From: Sipunculus nudus
Taxonomy: Eukaryota; Annelida; Sipuncula; Golfingiida; Sipunculidae
Assembly: GCA_026874595.1 (NCBI GenBank)
Contig: CM049320.1
Coordinates: 1,230,001-1,294,000, forward strand
Direction of reading: 5' to 3'
DNA: 64,000 nucleotides
Within the stretch, counting starts at the first letter, position 1. Every line of letters starts with the position of its first letter. Below the pieces are notes generated by a model. That model saw only the letters and a program-made list of their open reading frames with translations, made no database searches and was not told the origin of the DNA. The translations under genes and the position numbers were made by a program. Shown here one piece after another: positions 45,609-58,154 of this stretch.

Positions 45609-47755
45609 GAGGAGGGATGTATGCATGTATGCATGAATATAAATGTTTAATTAAACACCCATATTTCACTGACACATTGACACTCCATGATTTGCTCTTT
45701 GTGCATAAATAAAAACCCGTCAAAGAATCAACAATGGCCTATGCAGGAAGCTCAGTCATGCAGTTACCCGGTGTTGTCAGAAAGATCAGTAACAAACAGT
45801 CCAATGGTCCCCTTGTGAGTTTAGATTTTCACCAAACCGGACTGAAAAGGCTATAAGTTAAGATATTTCATTTATCGTATTGAAGATGCGAATTGTGATG
45901 TATTACAATATCATATGCGATCATGAGTCAAGCAAAAATGTATATATTATACTGTATTGTTCCTTTGATTTATAATCAGAATAGATAAAATCATTACAAG
46001 TTCGAAAATCAGTCCCTCTCATTATCTACGTGGTCATAGATAAAGCGTTGAAGTTACATTTTTTTGCCTAAATAAAAAGTTCAAACCAAGTTAACAGCAT
46101 ATAAACCTAAAACTGGACAAGCACTTCCATTGTATCTGCCGAAAATATCCGCTCCATCGTAAATAACAGAAATGTGTACATAATATAGTGAGTCAGGAAG
46201 ATTAGTATCTATGGACTAATATTATCAAGCATCCGGAGTTCCCGGGGCGGTACTTTCTTTCTCAGATGATCTTCCCTGTTCTCTGAGGGTCCTCGCATCA
46301 CCCAGCCGGTTTAATAAAACCCATCATAATGCCGACTTAGGCTCGAAAAACATGGCACTGCAGTACTTTTATGTGTTCCACTAACCACTTTTTCATGATA
46401 TACATATAATTAATATACAAACATAGAAAACATTTCAAATCCTGAGAGAGACTCGCCGCCTGCTCAGTTTTTTCGACTCTACGAAATAATTGTAAAAAAA
46501 AAGGTTAAATCAGGTAAAAATACACATGCCTCCCAGGCCACACGATTAAATGTCAGGCCAGCCACCAGCAATTCAGTTGGGCCCCCATATGTTGGTGGAT
46601 TCATATTTGCGAGGTAATTTTTTTTTCCGGGGTTTTCATTTTTTTCCAGGTAAAGTGACGTTTTTCTTATTCCCAGGCCCTACATACGTGTATCCGATAT
46701 TATATGAATTGCTCAATCCACGTAAAAAAATACCAATTTATGAAAGGTACTTAAGTACACCAAACGATAAAAGATCGTGTTGAATAAAGGCAACCAATGT
46801 AAAACGTTCGATATTGTTTATAATATCAATTCACAGGCAAAGACACCAAAAATCACGAAACTGAAACCTTGGCTAACAACAACTGATCATATTAATCTAC
46901 CCACACATACCCGTCACGGGACGCACCTTAGACCGAACACAAAAATAACAGATACCAGGCAAAGAATCCAGTCCTATTAGCACGAGACGCGTTTGTTTTG
47001 TTCATTGCCCTCTAAAGGTGTTCACTTCCGGTGAGATAATTAGTTTCCTTCAGAATCTAACTTGCTGAAGTTTCATTTAGATTTTGTTGACTGTTTTCGG
47101 TAAAATAGCTCCACATACCTACAAATCAAACGTAATCGTGACCCATTATGACAACAGTATCATTACTGGTCATTATTCCAACTCTAAACTATTTTTGTAT
47201 GTTGTGTGAGAGTAACTGCAGAGAACAGGATAAGGAAGAAACTAAACAATATTTCGGCAGAATTATATATGTTTTAAGAAGTTGTATGCAAAAACAGTGA
47301 GAACAGGAAACCAAAGGGCGTTAGGATGGATCCGTATCATAATCGGTATTTTAATTTAGATTGAATACAATACATCCAACTTAGTCCATAGACTTTTAGT
47401 TCATTTTTTATGGTACAAACACAGAATTTCATCAAATTTCATTAAGATATTGCTCAGGACCACACACACACACACACTAACTAACACGACTGGTCACAAA
47501 CCCTCAGCCCCATTCGTTGTCGGAGGAAATAAAGGGACTTGCATGAAACATGAATAACATGAGCCTTATTTTTGCCTTTGTATTACATCTCCCATCCGAA
47601 TTGAGATAAATAAGCGAATACAAACGGTAAATGTAATTACTAATAAACGCCCTCACTTGGTGACAATCTATTTAATGCGCCAGAATTTCAAATTCACTAC
47701 AACCTTACTCTATATCGAAAGGCAGCAGCTCCATGCTTGTTTCATGAAACGTCAT

Positions 47756-47763
47756 TGACGTCA
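47756..47763. promoter_or_regulatory. CRE-like palindrome TGACGTCA, block A
   Basis: TGACGTCA is the full CREB/ATF consensus. It sits within a stretch that repeats ACGTCATTG around it (about 47,749-47,790). The same eight bases are kept in block B at 61,223-61,230. Function is inference; no adjacent gene start was identified. Confidence 0.35.
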
Positions 47764-47890
47764 TAAAACCTCAAGATCAAACGTCATTGGGATGATGTTG
47801 CACTTTGGGATGGCGTGACAAGCTCATGCCTAAAGAAGTGGACCAAAATTAGATTGCGTAATGTGTGATGAGAACGGCTTACCTTTACAG

Positions 47891-50071
47891 GAAATATGTG
47901 CCCTATCAATAATCAACGATGGTATACACAATCACCTAATCTCCAGTTACCAACTTCTTGTGCGTTCTAGATAAACTAAGACAAAGTCCGATTTGATTTA
48001 TCTAATCGGTGATAGCCAGCGATGGTGTAATTTTTTTGTCTTATCTCGGTTGTCACAAAATGCTTGTGCGTCATCGAAACGCCGAGGCAATGTAAGTTCT
48101 TCTTTCACAGTGAGCAGGTCGTTCTATAGGCATACCGAACCCGCCAGTTCATGGTTCTGCAAGGGTTGTTGTGCCCGAATAGGCGAGCCTGTTTGCCGTA
48201 GGGTCCAATCTAAGGGCTCATGAGCGAATTTGCAAGGTAAATACATGTTCAATTACCAACGGCCTTAAGACGTCCAACTACATATATTTGAATGCAAGAT
48301 AAACAAATTGCCCAGTTGTATATTGATCAATGAGCAAAAAAAAAAACAAAAAAAAAACAAATGATATACTGTACTTATGTTGTGGGTTGATAGGGAGAGA
48401 TATTGAATTAGAGCCTTTGCAGGCGGCGCAGTTGTCGCCGGTCAAATGACCGCTTACTCGCTCTCGCCGTCTACAAAGAGCTACCTTTTTGACTGTTTGG
48501 CATTGGCCCAGTGGGTTCAGGCTGGAGCGATCCGGTTGAGGCTACATTTACGAGGTTCCCATTTCGGAAACTAAATTTATTTACATCTCCCATCACAATT
48601 GAGACAATAACGCAATCACAAACGATATATGCAATTACTGATAAACGCCCTGATCTAATGACAATCTGTTTAATGCGCCAGAAATCCAATTTACAACCTT
48701 ACTCTATGGCATAAGGCAGCAACGCAATCCTTGTTTTATAAAACATTCAAACAATTGTAAAACATTAAGTCCGGATAAAACTTCATAATAGGATTAACCT
48801 TAGATCTGTAGTTAATCGTATTAGATTAGGTTTGATGTAAATAGTATTACAAAGTAGATCTAACTAAAGTAATGATCGACTGGTTAATCATAACCCAATC
48901 AAACAAAACATTTCATTGCTAAGAAGAGGAAGAATATGAAGGTGGTTAGGCTGATTATATGCCAGCCCTACCTTGCAAGAGTGTGTCGTTGGTGGGAGAT
49001 TTTGTTGTAAACTGCCTGATATGGGCAAAATGGGTGTCGATAAACGGAGAGTGCCTGGGATTTCCAGTCTGCTAAAATCTGAATGGGAAGAGGTACAGTT
49101 TGTAGGCGTCAGATCAGATGAAAGGCCTGTCTGGTGGGCCCATTTGGCACATCCTCTACAAAGACTGTGTCCAGAAACGTTATCAGCGCGTAAAATTTAA
49201 GAAAATGTTTTTTTTAATAGATGAGAACTTTCCTTTCACTTTAACACAAGTCAACACCTATTGTTAGGGTCCACCAATTTTGTAAAATCAATATATATTC
49301 CGTTTGAAAAAATCCTAGGAAAACCGATTTATTTGACCCGAACACAGCGGAATGGAAAGGTATATAAACTAACAATATCGTGTAATGTAAACATAATTTG
49401 AAGAGAACTGTTCACTCCTGTACACAAGTGAAAACAACCTTTACTTAAGCGGGATCTGTGGCACAAATAACTAACAAAGCGTAGCGGAGGTACCATGCAT
49501 AATTACAGATCAAGATTATTTTTACGCTTCCAACCCATAATCTTCTGTGGTTCATCTTCATGTTCCTTCTTATTTTGAAGGGCATGCGCAGGGTCGAAAC
49601 TGGTCACGTAGTATTCTTATGGAAAACAGACACACATGGGCTGTTACTGCTCATACTCAAGAGGCATAACAACGTATAAAATTGGTACATTGGGGATAGT
49701 TCCTGTGATGATATTGTGTTGCTACAAAAAATTAGTATTCAGGGTAACTGAAGTAACAGCGAGAGTTAATGCACACATTATTGCAAATGATTTTGTACAT
49801 TTAATACACTCTACGGTCCATACTGATTCTCGGTTACTGATAATGCCAGCAGTATGCTTCCTTACATGTGAAATCATTTTAACTGTTTCTGATTATATGG
49901 CACTATAGGTTGATTGAACGAGAAAAATGCATAAGGAAGCCTATCTGGTCATTTATAGAAAAGCTGTGTAGAATATGCTGCACCACATGAATACACATAT
50001 ATTGGCGGGTTTTTTATATAACAACAAAAAAGCAGACTGAAATACACTTAACGTTTGATTTTATATTTCAG
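47891..50071. other. Stretch upstream of the fucosyltransferase coding exon
   Basis: It contains a third copy, at about 48,570-48,745, of a module also present at 47,580-47,755 and 61,020-61,215 (shared GATAAACGCCCTGA/CGCCAGAA blocks). No coding exon is recognised. The 5' UTR exon(s) of the fucosyltransferase should lie here or further upstream, because the coding exon starts at a splice acceptor. Confidence 0.6.
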
Positions 50072-50078
50072 ACTCAAC

Positions 50079-51290
50079 ATGAAACAGGATAATAGAAGAG
50101 GAAGGAACCCATGTACAATGGATTCAAAACAATACATTTTTTTAGTTGTTATTCTGCTTTCCACGATTAGGTTATTTTTTTATATATTTCTCCAAGACTT
50201 ACCTGCTATGAATTTCTCCGTTGATTTTATTCCAAATCGATTAGAAATGAATGCTGGAGCGTTCTTTTCCAATAATTCCAAAAATACATCCATTGAAGAA
50301 AAGCAGACAAGGAAAATACTGTTCTGGACCCCTTTCTTTTCTAATCCTAATTATGGATTTGGATTTGGGCGACGCCCCTTTCTGGATTACAACTGCACCT
50401 TTACCGAATGTGAAACGACAAATAATCGATCAGATTTCAATGTCAGCCATGCTGTTATTGTACACATGAGGAATATGAGATCACCGTCTGGAATGCCAAA
50501 GTTTCGGTTTCCATATCAGTATTTTGTATTTTATCTGATGGAATCACCAATTCATAGTGGCAGAATGGGAGCATTTAACGGGTGGTTCAATCTTACCCAA
50601 ACTTACCGTTATGATTCGGACATTAATGGACGATACGGGACTTTGGTAAAGAAAGAAACAGAGAAAATCCAGCATTTGCCATTTGATTACACTGAGGGGA
50701 AAACAAAACTTGTTGCATGGTTTGTAAGTAACTGTCATACTCAAAGCCGCAGACGGCAATACACAAACGAACTGCAGAAATACATAAACGTGGATATCTA
50801 TGGTAGATGTGGCCCACTGAAATGTTCAGACAGGAAATCTTGCTATTCTATGTTAGAAAAAACGTATAAATTTTACCTATCCTTCGAGAACAGTATTTGT
50901 AAGGATTATACTACGGAGAAACTGTGGACTATACTAGGGCTAAACGTGGTGCCTATAGTTTTAGGTGGACTTGATTTCAAGAAATACCTACCCGATCACT
51001 CGTTCATCGATATCAGGGATTACAAATCTCCTTCTGAATTAGCAGCATATTTACGAAAACTCGATTTGAACGCAACACTGTATAATCAGTACTTCGAATG
51101 GAAACAATATTACAAAGTAGACACCAAGACTCACCCCATTTGTCACCTTTGCGAATTTTTGCATACAAAATTAAACTTTCGTAAATCTTACGAGCACTTA
51201 GATAAATGGTGGAATAGGGATCAAGACTGTATTTCTTCAAAAGAATACTTTAAAGGGCATGCCGAAATCCATTCAAAAAGGTTACCTTAA
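50079..51290 (+). CDS. Alpha-1,3-fucosyltransferase, GT10 family (type II Golgi membrane protein), single coding exon
   Basis: The product is 403 residues, the normal length for the family. An acceptor TATTTCAG ends at 50,071 and the ATG follows at 50,079; an open frame further upstream lies in the intron. A short basic cytoplasmic tail precedes a single membrane anchor (about residues 19-38), as in Golgi type II enzymes. The stem holds several N-glycosylation sites. GT10 signatures follow: FWTPFF near 82, YFVFYLMESP near 149-158, WFVSNC near 214-219, DIYGRCG near 239-245, the hallmark YLSFENS...DYTTEKLW (266-283), and the C-terminal CxxC (355-358). The enzyme transfers fucose from GDP-fucose to GlcNAc-containing glycans in the Golgi lumen; whether the acceptor is a Lewis-type antenna or the N-glycan core cannot be read from sequence. 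The gene is intact and sits between the two duplicated blocks, with no second copy in the window. Confidence 0.95.
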   Translation: MKQDNRRGRNPCTMDSKQYIFLVVILLSTIRLFFYIFLQDLPAMNFSVDFIPNRLEMNAGAFFSNNSKNTSIEEKQTRKILFWTPFFSNPNYGFGFGRRPFLDYNCTFTECETTNNRSDFNVSHAVIVHMRNMRSPSGMPKFRFPYQYFVFYLMESPIHSGRMGAFNGWFNLTQTYRYDSDINGRYGTLVKKETEKIQHLPFDYTEGKTKLVAWFVSNCHTQSRRRQYTNELQKYINVDIYGRCGPLKCSDRKSCYSMLEKTYKFYLSFENSICKDYTTEKLWTILGLNVVPIVLGGLDFKKYLPDHSFIDIRDYKSPSELAAYLRKLDLNATLYNQYFEWKQYYKVDTKTHPICHLCEFLHTKLNFRKSYEHLDKWWNRDQDCISSKEYFKGHAEIHSKRLP

Positions 51291-52616
51291 AAGAAGAGTG
51301 TAGAAGAAAACAATCTTTAAGATGCTACGAAAAATCTTGTGCATGTCCGACGTTCTGAACCTAAATTTCTTTTTCTACAGCTCATTTGGACATTTTATTC
51401 TTTTAAAGAATTCAGCTTTGTTATAGTTATTATTTGTTTCTATTTCAATCAAACTGCAGGACCGTTTGAAATGGCATATATATGACAATTATATACGTGT
51501 ATTCTGTGTCCTGTGTATCCTTCTGTATGCAGAAGCCTTTGAATTGTCAAGAGAAGATCAGGGACCGCGCTTTGGGTAACGCTTCGTCGCGTCTGTGTCA
51601 CGTGTACTTGTTTAAATGCGAATATCACATTTGATTTCCAAGATATCCACACTAAGGACTAGACTTGTAAAGGAATGGTATTTACGTCGCCTGCTGTCTA
51701 CACAAAAGACGAAGCGGTTTTAAGGTTTCTAATCTACATACGGAAAAACGAAGTTACAGTGACGTCTTACCAAGGAGCAAGCGGAATGTTTTAGAACTAC
51801 AGTGATGCAAATCCTCTTCCTTACAACACAAATATTAATGTGAAAGAGTTACGTGAAAACCATTACGTAAATGTCTTTATAAGTTACAGGTAGAGAGGAC
51901 TGAACATTTTCAAACCTTTACCTTTATAACATAAAGTTTAGCGTTGGAGGTTTTTTAACCATTTCTCAGGACAAAGAGGAAACGCGAGCGTTGTTTGGTC
52001 TGAATCAGACGATGCAAACGACCGGCCCATCAGCTCAACATTGGCAACATCAACAAACTAAAATACTTTTGTTCCAAGGTATGTTAAATGTTTATCTTCA
52101 TTTCACTGTCATCAGCTTCGTAATCAACAGTGGACTCTATACTGACAGATTATTTATATATCTATCTCAATTTAACAAGAAAATATGTAGAAATAGGGAC
52201 ATGTGGGTGCTCTGTGCACCAGGACGGAAATGGAGACTTGCGAGGAAATCGGTGCAATCAGATGACTGCGAGCAAACGTTACCAAACAAAATTCCTTGTG
52301 TTCAAACAAAATGTTTGATGACGTGTCAAGTTTTGTTTGGTATTATTAAATATCAGAACAATATTTAAATATTTTAATCAAATTTTACGGGAAAATGTAC
52401 AGCATTTACTGAGTAATATGGCACCCGATGTGGCACTCAAAGCTTGGGAGGGAATCCAGTCACATCACGTCATTATGTGACAATGTCAAAACCATGTTAT
52501 TCAGAAAATATGTTTAATTCAGTCAGACCGAATCAGTCATGGTTGCATGTATTGATGAAAATTCAATCATGAATCAAATTACATCCCTCATCGGATGAAA
52601 TGCATGCTTTATATCA
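51291..52616. other. Downstream of the fucosyltransferase
   Basis: No polyadenylation signal could be assigned securely. One exon-like segment at 51,970-52,078 has a consensus acceptor and donor and an open frame (separate entry). Otherwise nothing is recognised. Confidence 0.5.
51970..52078 (+). other. Exon-like segment, unassigned
   Basis: ATTTCTCAG ends at 51,969 and AAG|GTATGT is a consensus donor at 52,078/52,079. The 109-bp segment between is open in the first frame and encodes a Gln/Thr-rich peptide ending TKILLFQ. It does not match a family I recognise. The resemblance of its end to the fucosyltransferase KILFW strand is too short to use. Confidence 0.3.
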
Positions 52617-52948
52617 TGTATATACATGATTAAGTAATATTTAAAATCATTCTAGTTCATTTGGGTGTCACATGCATATATGTTATTGATTAAATAAAAT
52701 TCATGTAGCATGTATAATTTAAACTAATCGTGAAAAAAAGAATCAAATTTGTGATTTTTAACAGATAAAATTACATCAGTCACATGTCACATGTTAATCC
52801 TTGATAAGATGGATGAAATTATCGCATTGATACTTCTTGTAACATGATGTTTCATTTGATACTATCCGAGTGGACCAATCCAGTATTCCTAAATTGTCTG
52901 TGAGCACCTGAAAATAACTAACCAAAATAACTAACCACTGTGTGTACC

Positions 52949-52951
<3 letters not shown>

Positions 52952-52993
<42 letters not shown>
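52952..52993. repeat. (AT)n microsatellite in block B
   Basis: About 42 bp of AT after GTGTACCACAA. Block A has only a short AT tract at the equivalent place (about 37,972-37,981). Confidence 0.9.
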
Positions 52994-52996
<3 letters not shown>

Positions 52997-53894
52997 GATT
53001 GTAGTATTTTGTTGATTGGAAACCTTCATTATTCACCCAGACCTAATTTAAACCACAGCAAATGGAAATAAAGAGTCTCCAACACTAGTCAAACTATCCC
53101 CTAAGAAAAGACCATGTACAGAGCCATTGGGTAAAAGGAAAACTAATAATTCCGTAAGTACAGATCTGAAAAGTGTAAATAAACAAAACAGTATATAAAA
53201 ACAAGATGCATTTAATACATACTATTCATTGTCAAACAGACAATTAAGAATAATACGATTCAATGGTCTATAATCTTTAATAAAATGGATGAAATTTTCG
53301 CAATTGATACTTCTTGCAACATGTTTCATGTGATACTGTCTGAGTGGACCAGTCCAGTATTTTCATACGGGCTGTGAGCCCCTAAAAAACTAAGGTCCGA
53401 AATAACTAACCAGGATTTGTACCACAATCAGATGTAGCTTTCTTGGATTTTCAAGTGCAATAAAGTATCTCTTTACCGAGGAAACTGGGGAACTGACCCC
53501 CAAAAGTGTATTATTATGAATATTTCCAGCACACATGATTCTATAGCAGGTTTTTACATTCTCTGTAGTACAACTGCAGAAGCAATAGTAAATGTCTTAG
53601 ACTGTTTAACTGATATACTTTTTAGTGAATATTCTGAACATGTGATCAGTAGTCTTGCCTTCCTTCCTAGAAACGTTGTTTTCTCATCAAACATTGAGAG
53701 GAATATCCCGTTTCTAATCAGACAACTCTAATAAAACGGATTATGGAGCCCCGCTTTTCCATGAAATATATTTACAGGTTTCTGTGAATGAATTTTAGGG
53801 TAGCCCTTTCAAATATAGAATTATTAATATCAGATAAGTGTTTATTAATTAAGTGATGCAATATATATTAAACTGCTTATGTATAAAGTAAATA

Positions 53895-54053
53895 CGGTTG
53901 AACCTGTCTGAAAGACCACCTATCTATTCAGACCACACTTGAGTGAACTGAAAACATTCACATTGGTTATAACTGACTTGTCTAACAAAACCACCTATAA
54001 ATTTAGACACTATGATCAGTTCCGCGCGTGGTCGTAGTACACAGATTTCATTG
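53895..54053. mobile_element. 159-bp TA-target MITE, block B copy
   Basis: The termini read CGGTTGAACCTGT and ACAGATTTCATTG, flanked by TA on both sides (53,893-53,894 and 54,054-54,055). It has the same length and position as the block A copy. Confidence 0.75.
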
Positions 54054-55130
54054 TACTACTTAGTTAAACATGTAAACAAACATACCTGTCACTGACACTT
54101 TTGATTCTCATTGATGTGATACTTAATTAAATGATCGGCAGAAACACAGTGTGTTGTGTATTACATGTTAGAATGTACAGAAGTTCTATTAATACCTTTA
54201 GTGAACCACAAGAATCTCAGTCCATGCTTGTCCAGGAAGAAGAATCGGCAAAAGACTTGCAGCCAAGACAGGGGATTTCTGAGGGTAACAGGGAATCTGA
54301 CACATCAAATGTAAAGGGGATGGTATTGTTGATTTAATGAGTTAAAGTAATCTTTATCATGGCTGCAGTATGATTTATGCAAGAGTCATTGCAACAAATG
54401 CCATTGTTTCTCTGTGCGGATAGATTCTTTGTTGGAAATAATCATGCTTTGTACAGCAGACAAAATGACAAAATGAGGCACCTGTTTCCAAAAGCTGGCC
54501 TTTCGCTTGGTATCAGTGTTGAGAGTATTATCTAATTTCATTTGACAGATCGTACCGGCTCGGCTGTCACCGCCATGTTTGTAAACACGCTGTTGCATGC
54601 GCAGAGTTGTCGGATATGTGTAATTAGTCACGTGAAGAAAAGGGGCGGTGCGATCTCTAGCGTGTTCGTCAATTATTAACGCCATTAACTACTAATTCCC
54701 ATATCACAATCTTTAGGTCGGAGTATAGTAACACGCGGGATAGATAAACATAGATGACTGGTTGACATGGAGACATGCCGCCAACCAGATCAATACCCAA
54801 CCTAGCCACACAGGATTAACTTGGGCAGGAAATAAATGTAGTTGTTTATTTTTCTCACAAGGGACTACCTATATAGTGTCTATTAAACTTTAAACCATCT
54901 AGGATAAGTATTAGGACAACAGAAAAATGTTTATTTAATTTATATTAGTTAAAAACATGATTTTAATGTGTAAATGTGTATGCTTTTATAAACTCAAATC
55001 TGTGAGATATCTATCCCGTATCTCTCGTGCAGATGATAGCGCTGTCTTCGTACCATGATGACAATTTCAACGGTTGCAAATTCTGTTTCATGTAGAACAT
55101 TGTATTAAATCAATGGATCGCTGAATATAC

Positions 55131-56161
55131 TTTTAATATGATATATAGTATCATTTTCATGAGTATAGCATATGGTATCAGTAAGATTACCATATCTACA
55201 ATTGAGGGGAGCTGGCTTAAGCATGACTCCAGCTTTTTTGTAATGATTGTGAGACCAGTATAGAAATAATCACTGCAGCAATATGCGTGTTTCCTTGTAA
55301 TCACAGTGTCATTGGGTTTAGAGTCTCAGAGTTCATATATCATCATACCTGTATGTCGAGATATCCCCGGAAAAAATTGTAAATATGACCTTATCTGTAT
55401 ATGATTCATAGCTGTATATAGTTATCATTTGTGACAAAGGTCGCTTAGTAGAAGTATATTTTTATCTGTAAGTCAAAGACTTCTGTCACATTAGAGATAT
55501 GTTCAGTGTTTCCTTGAGCAAATATCAATGTGCCATCGTTTTATCTTTATATGTTGGGTGATGTTCTCCAGGCAGATAAATTAAGGTGTATAAATGTTAC
55601 TCGTACTTTTAAGTTTCATTTCCCAAAATAATAATTTGGAAAATTAAGATGATTTGCATAATTAAAAATAAATAAATAAATACATAATGTGCGTTATCCA
55701 TTGCAATATCTAAATGCTAGGATAGAGTTAAAGCTGAAGCGCACGCTGTACTTCACGTGTTAATGTGATTGATATTGTGTGTTTATGACAAGACGATTAA
55801 TGCCAATAAATATAATTCTTTGCATGAGAATCAAGCCTTGACTAATGCGAATAAATGTCGCATGTGTAACAGGCTTGCTTAATTCTAACGGTTTACATGA
55901 CATTTGATGTGTCTGCCAGCATTTGACTTCTACTGTGTAATCAATAAAACACCAGTCCTAAATTGCTAATGTGCCTTCGTTCGCCTCTCATTTATTCAAA
56001 AGGATACGCCAGCAGCCGTCCCGAAGACCTTACCAAAATACTGATCATTATGATATTTCAAGTACATTTGTATTCTTAAAAGCTAACCCCTATGGTATGC
56101 TGAAAGACGTCACTAGTAATGTGCAATTGAATGACATAATATATATCATCACATTAAAGCT
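55131..56161. other. Block B-specific stretch
   Basis: AT-rich DNA without a counterpart in block A and without a recognised gene or repeat. Confidence 0.5.
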
Positions 56162-57420
56162 GGTATTAGTTAATGCTGATCATGAGAAGTAGGTCTTGGT
56201 TATGCTGACTATGAGCAGCAGGTCTATCAGTAACATGCCTCGGTTTATGCTATGAGTTAGAAGGTCTTGGCTATGCTGACTTAAAGAGTCACACTTTTTA
56301 CTTTGCTGACTATAAGTAGCAGGTCTTAGTTTACCTGACTATGAGTAACATGCCTCGGTTTAAGCTGATTATGAGTAGCAGGTCTTAGTTTGTGCTGACT
56401 TTGAGTAGTATATGCCTCGGCCTAAGCTGTCATAAGAAGCAGGTCTTGGTTTATGCTATGATTAGCAGGCCTTAGCGTATGCTGACAATTCGTAGCAGGC
56501 TTTGTTTTTTTATAACTATTAGTGGTCTTGATTTGTGCTGACTTCGAGAAGCAGACCATGCTTTTTGCTGATATAAGATGCAGGTCTTGGTTTATGGACT
56601 ATGAGAAGCAGTCCTTGGTTTATGCTGTGAGTAGCAGGTCTAGGTTTATGCTGAGTATAAGTAACAGATATTAGATTATATTGACTATGAGTAGCAGGCC
56701 TTTGTTTATCTTGACAATTGTTAGCAGGTTTGTTATTATGCTAACTATGAGTAACATTGCTTAGTTTATGGTGATTATGAATAGCAGGTATTGGTTTATG
56801 CTGACTTCTAGTAGCAGACCATGCTTTATGCTGATATAAGAGATATAAGATGCAGGTCTTGGTTTATGCTTACTATGAGAAGCAGGCCTTGATATGCTGT
56901 GAGTAGCAGGTCATGGTTTGTGCTGTGTGTGAGTAGCAGATATTGGATTATACTGACGATAAGTAGCAGGCCTTTGTTTATCCTGACTAATAGTAGCAGT
57001 TCCTGGTTTGCTCTGACTATGAGAAGCAGGACTTGGTTTATGCTTTCAGTAGCATGCCTTGGTTTATGCTGACTTTGAGTAGCATGCCTTGGTTTATGCT
57101 GACTTTGAGAAGCAGGCCTTGGTGTATGCTGACAATGAGTAACATGCCTCGGTTTATGCTGATTATGAATAGCAGGACTTGGTTTGTGCTGACTTTGAGT
57201 AGCATATGCCTTGCTTTGTACTGATATTGAGTAGCAGGCCTTGGATTATTTTGAATATTAGCAGCAGGCTTTGGCTTATGCTGACTATGAGTAACATCCC
57301 TCGGTTTATGCTTATCATGAGTAGCAGGACTTGGTTTATGCATTGTGTAGCATCTTCAGGTTTATGCTAACTATGAGAAGCAGGCCTTGGTTTATGCTGT
57401 TGTGAGTAGCATGGTTGAAA
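56162..57420. repeat. 30-bp minisatellite, block B array
   Basis: It is the same unit family as 43,957-44,470 (TGACTATGAGTAGCAG, then CTTGGTTTATGC) but about 1.25 kb long and more diverged, with several shortened units. It starts and ends in sequence shared with block A. Confidence 0.88.
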
Positions 57421-58104
57421 GATGAACGTAAATTAGCAGGACAGGGAGGATTTAAGATTCTGGACTGAAGGTATCATATGTCACACCTAGACCAGTCAAC
57501 CCTACATGTCTAACATATCGATACCATAATCGATAATCTTTAAGCGAACCAATGCATTGTTTCCACGATGATGACGTCAATCCCCTAACCTCCTTTAAAG
57601 GATTATTGACTTGTGGGGTAGAAACATGTAGAGAAAACTTGAGGAACACCTATGAAACTGGACTTAAACATCTGAATGATAATTCATATTAACACGCGTG
57701 ATAAAACATCGTGTACACTGTGTACACATTTCTGTTACGGACAATAGATTAGATTGATCGACTGAACTTACTCACACTCGCGCAAATCCTTGTAAAACAT
57801 GGCGAACCCTTAATCAGGCGTGTCAATGAAACTGGACTTAAGCGTATGATTATCACGCATGAACAAACATTACAGACGTTGTATGTTAAGTGCCTGGGCC
57901 CATACAGAAATTAAAACGGAAACAGAATATGACCAGACTTTGAACTCATTCACCTGTTGCAAGTTTACCAGCTCATATCAACATGGTGATGGAGAATTGA
58001 CACGAAAGGCATATCAATGAGTTGTACTTTGTGAAATTTAGTTCCTTTGATGATCATCTGATGAAGCAATCTATAGCAGTAAATAAAATATAAATAATAT
58101 CATT

Positions 58105-58110
<6 letters not shown>

Positions 58111-58150
<40 letters not shown>
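58111..58150. repeat. (AT)n microsatellite, block B
   Basis: Forty bases of AT at the site orthologous to the ~90-bp tract at 45,514-45,604. Confidence 0.9.

Positions 58151-58154
<4 letters not shown>

Larger units (their letters stand above)
37580..47890. repeat. Segmental duplication, block A
   Basis: Collinear with block B (52,617-61,372) in the same orientation. Matching pieces include 37,590-37,970 with 52,620-52,955, 38,090-38,880 with 53,620-54,360, 39,180-39,350 with 54,545-54,720, 39,440-39,900 with 54,755-55,130, 43,957-44,470 with 56,162-57,420, 45,020-46,230 with 57,660-58,760, and 46,500-47,880 with 59,940-61,372. The copies are clearly diverged, with many substitutions and indels. 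About 40,000-43,900 has no counterpart in block B. Confidence 0.85.

Noticed and set aside
48973-49200. 75-residue frame upstream of the fucosyltransferase
   Set aside because: No ATG at its head (it opens on an alternative start), no recognisable domain and no good flanking splice sites.
50055-50078. Eight-residue N-terminal extension of the fucosyltransferase
   Set aside because: It lies before the splice acceptor that ends at 50,071 and in part overlaps it. The ATG at 50,079 follows the acceptor directly and gives a normal family length.
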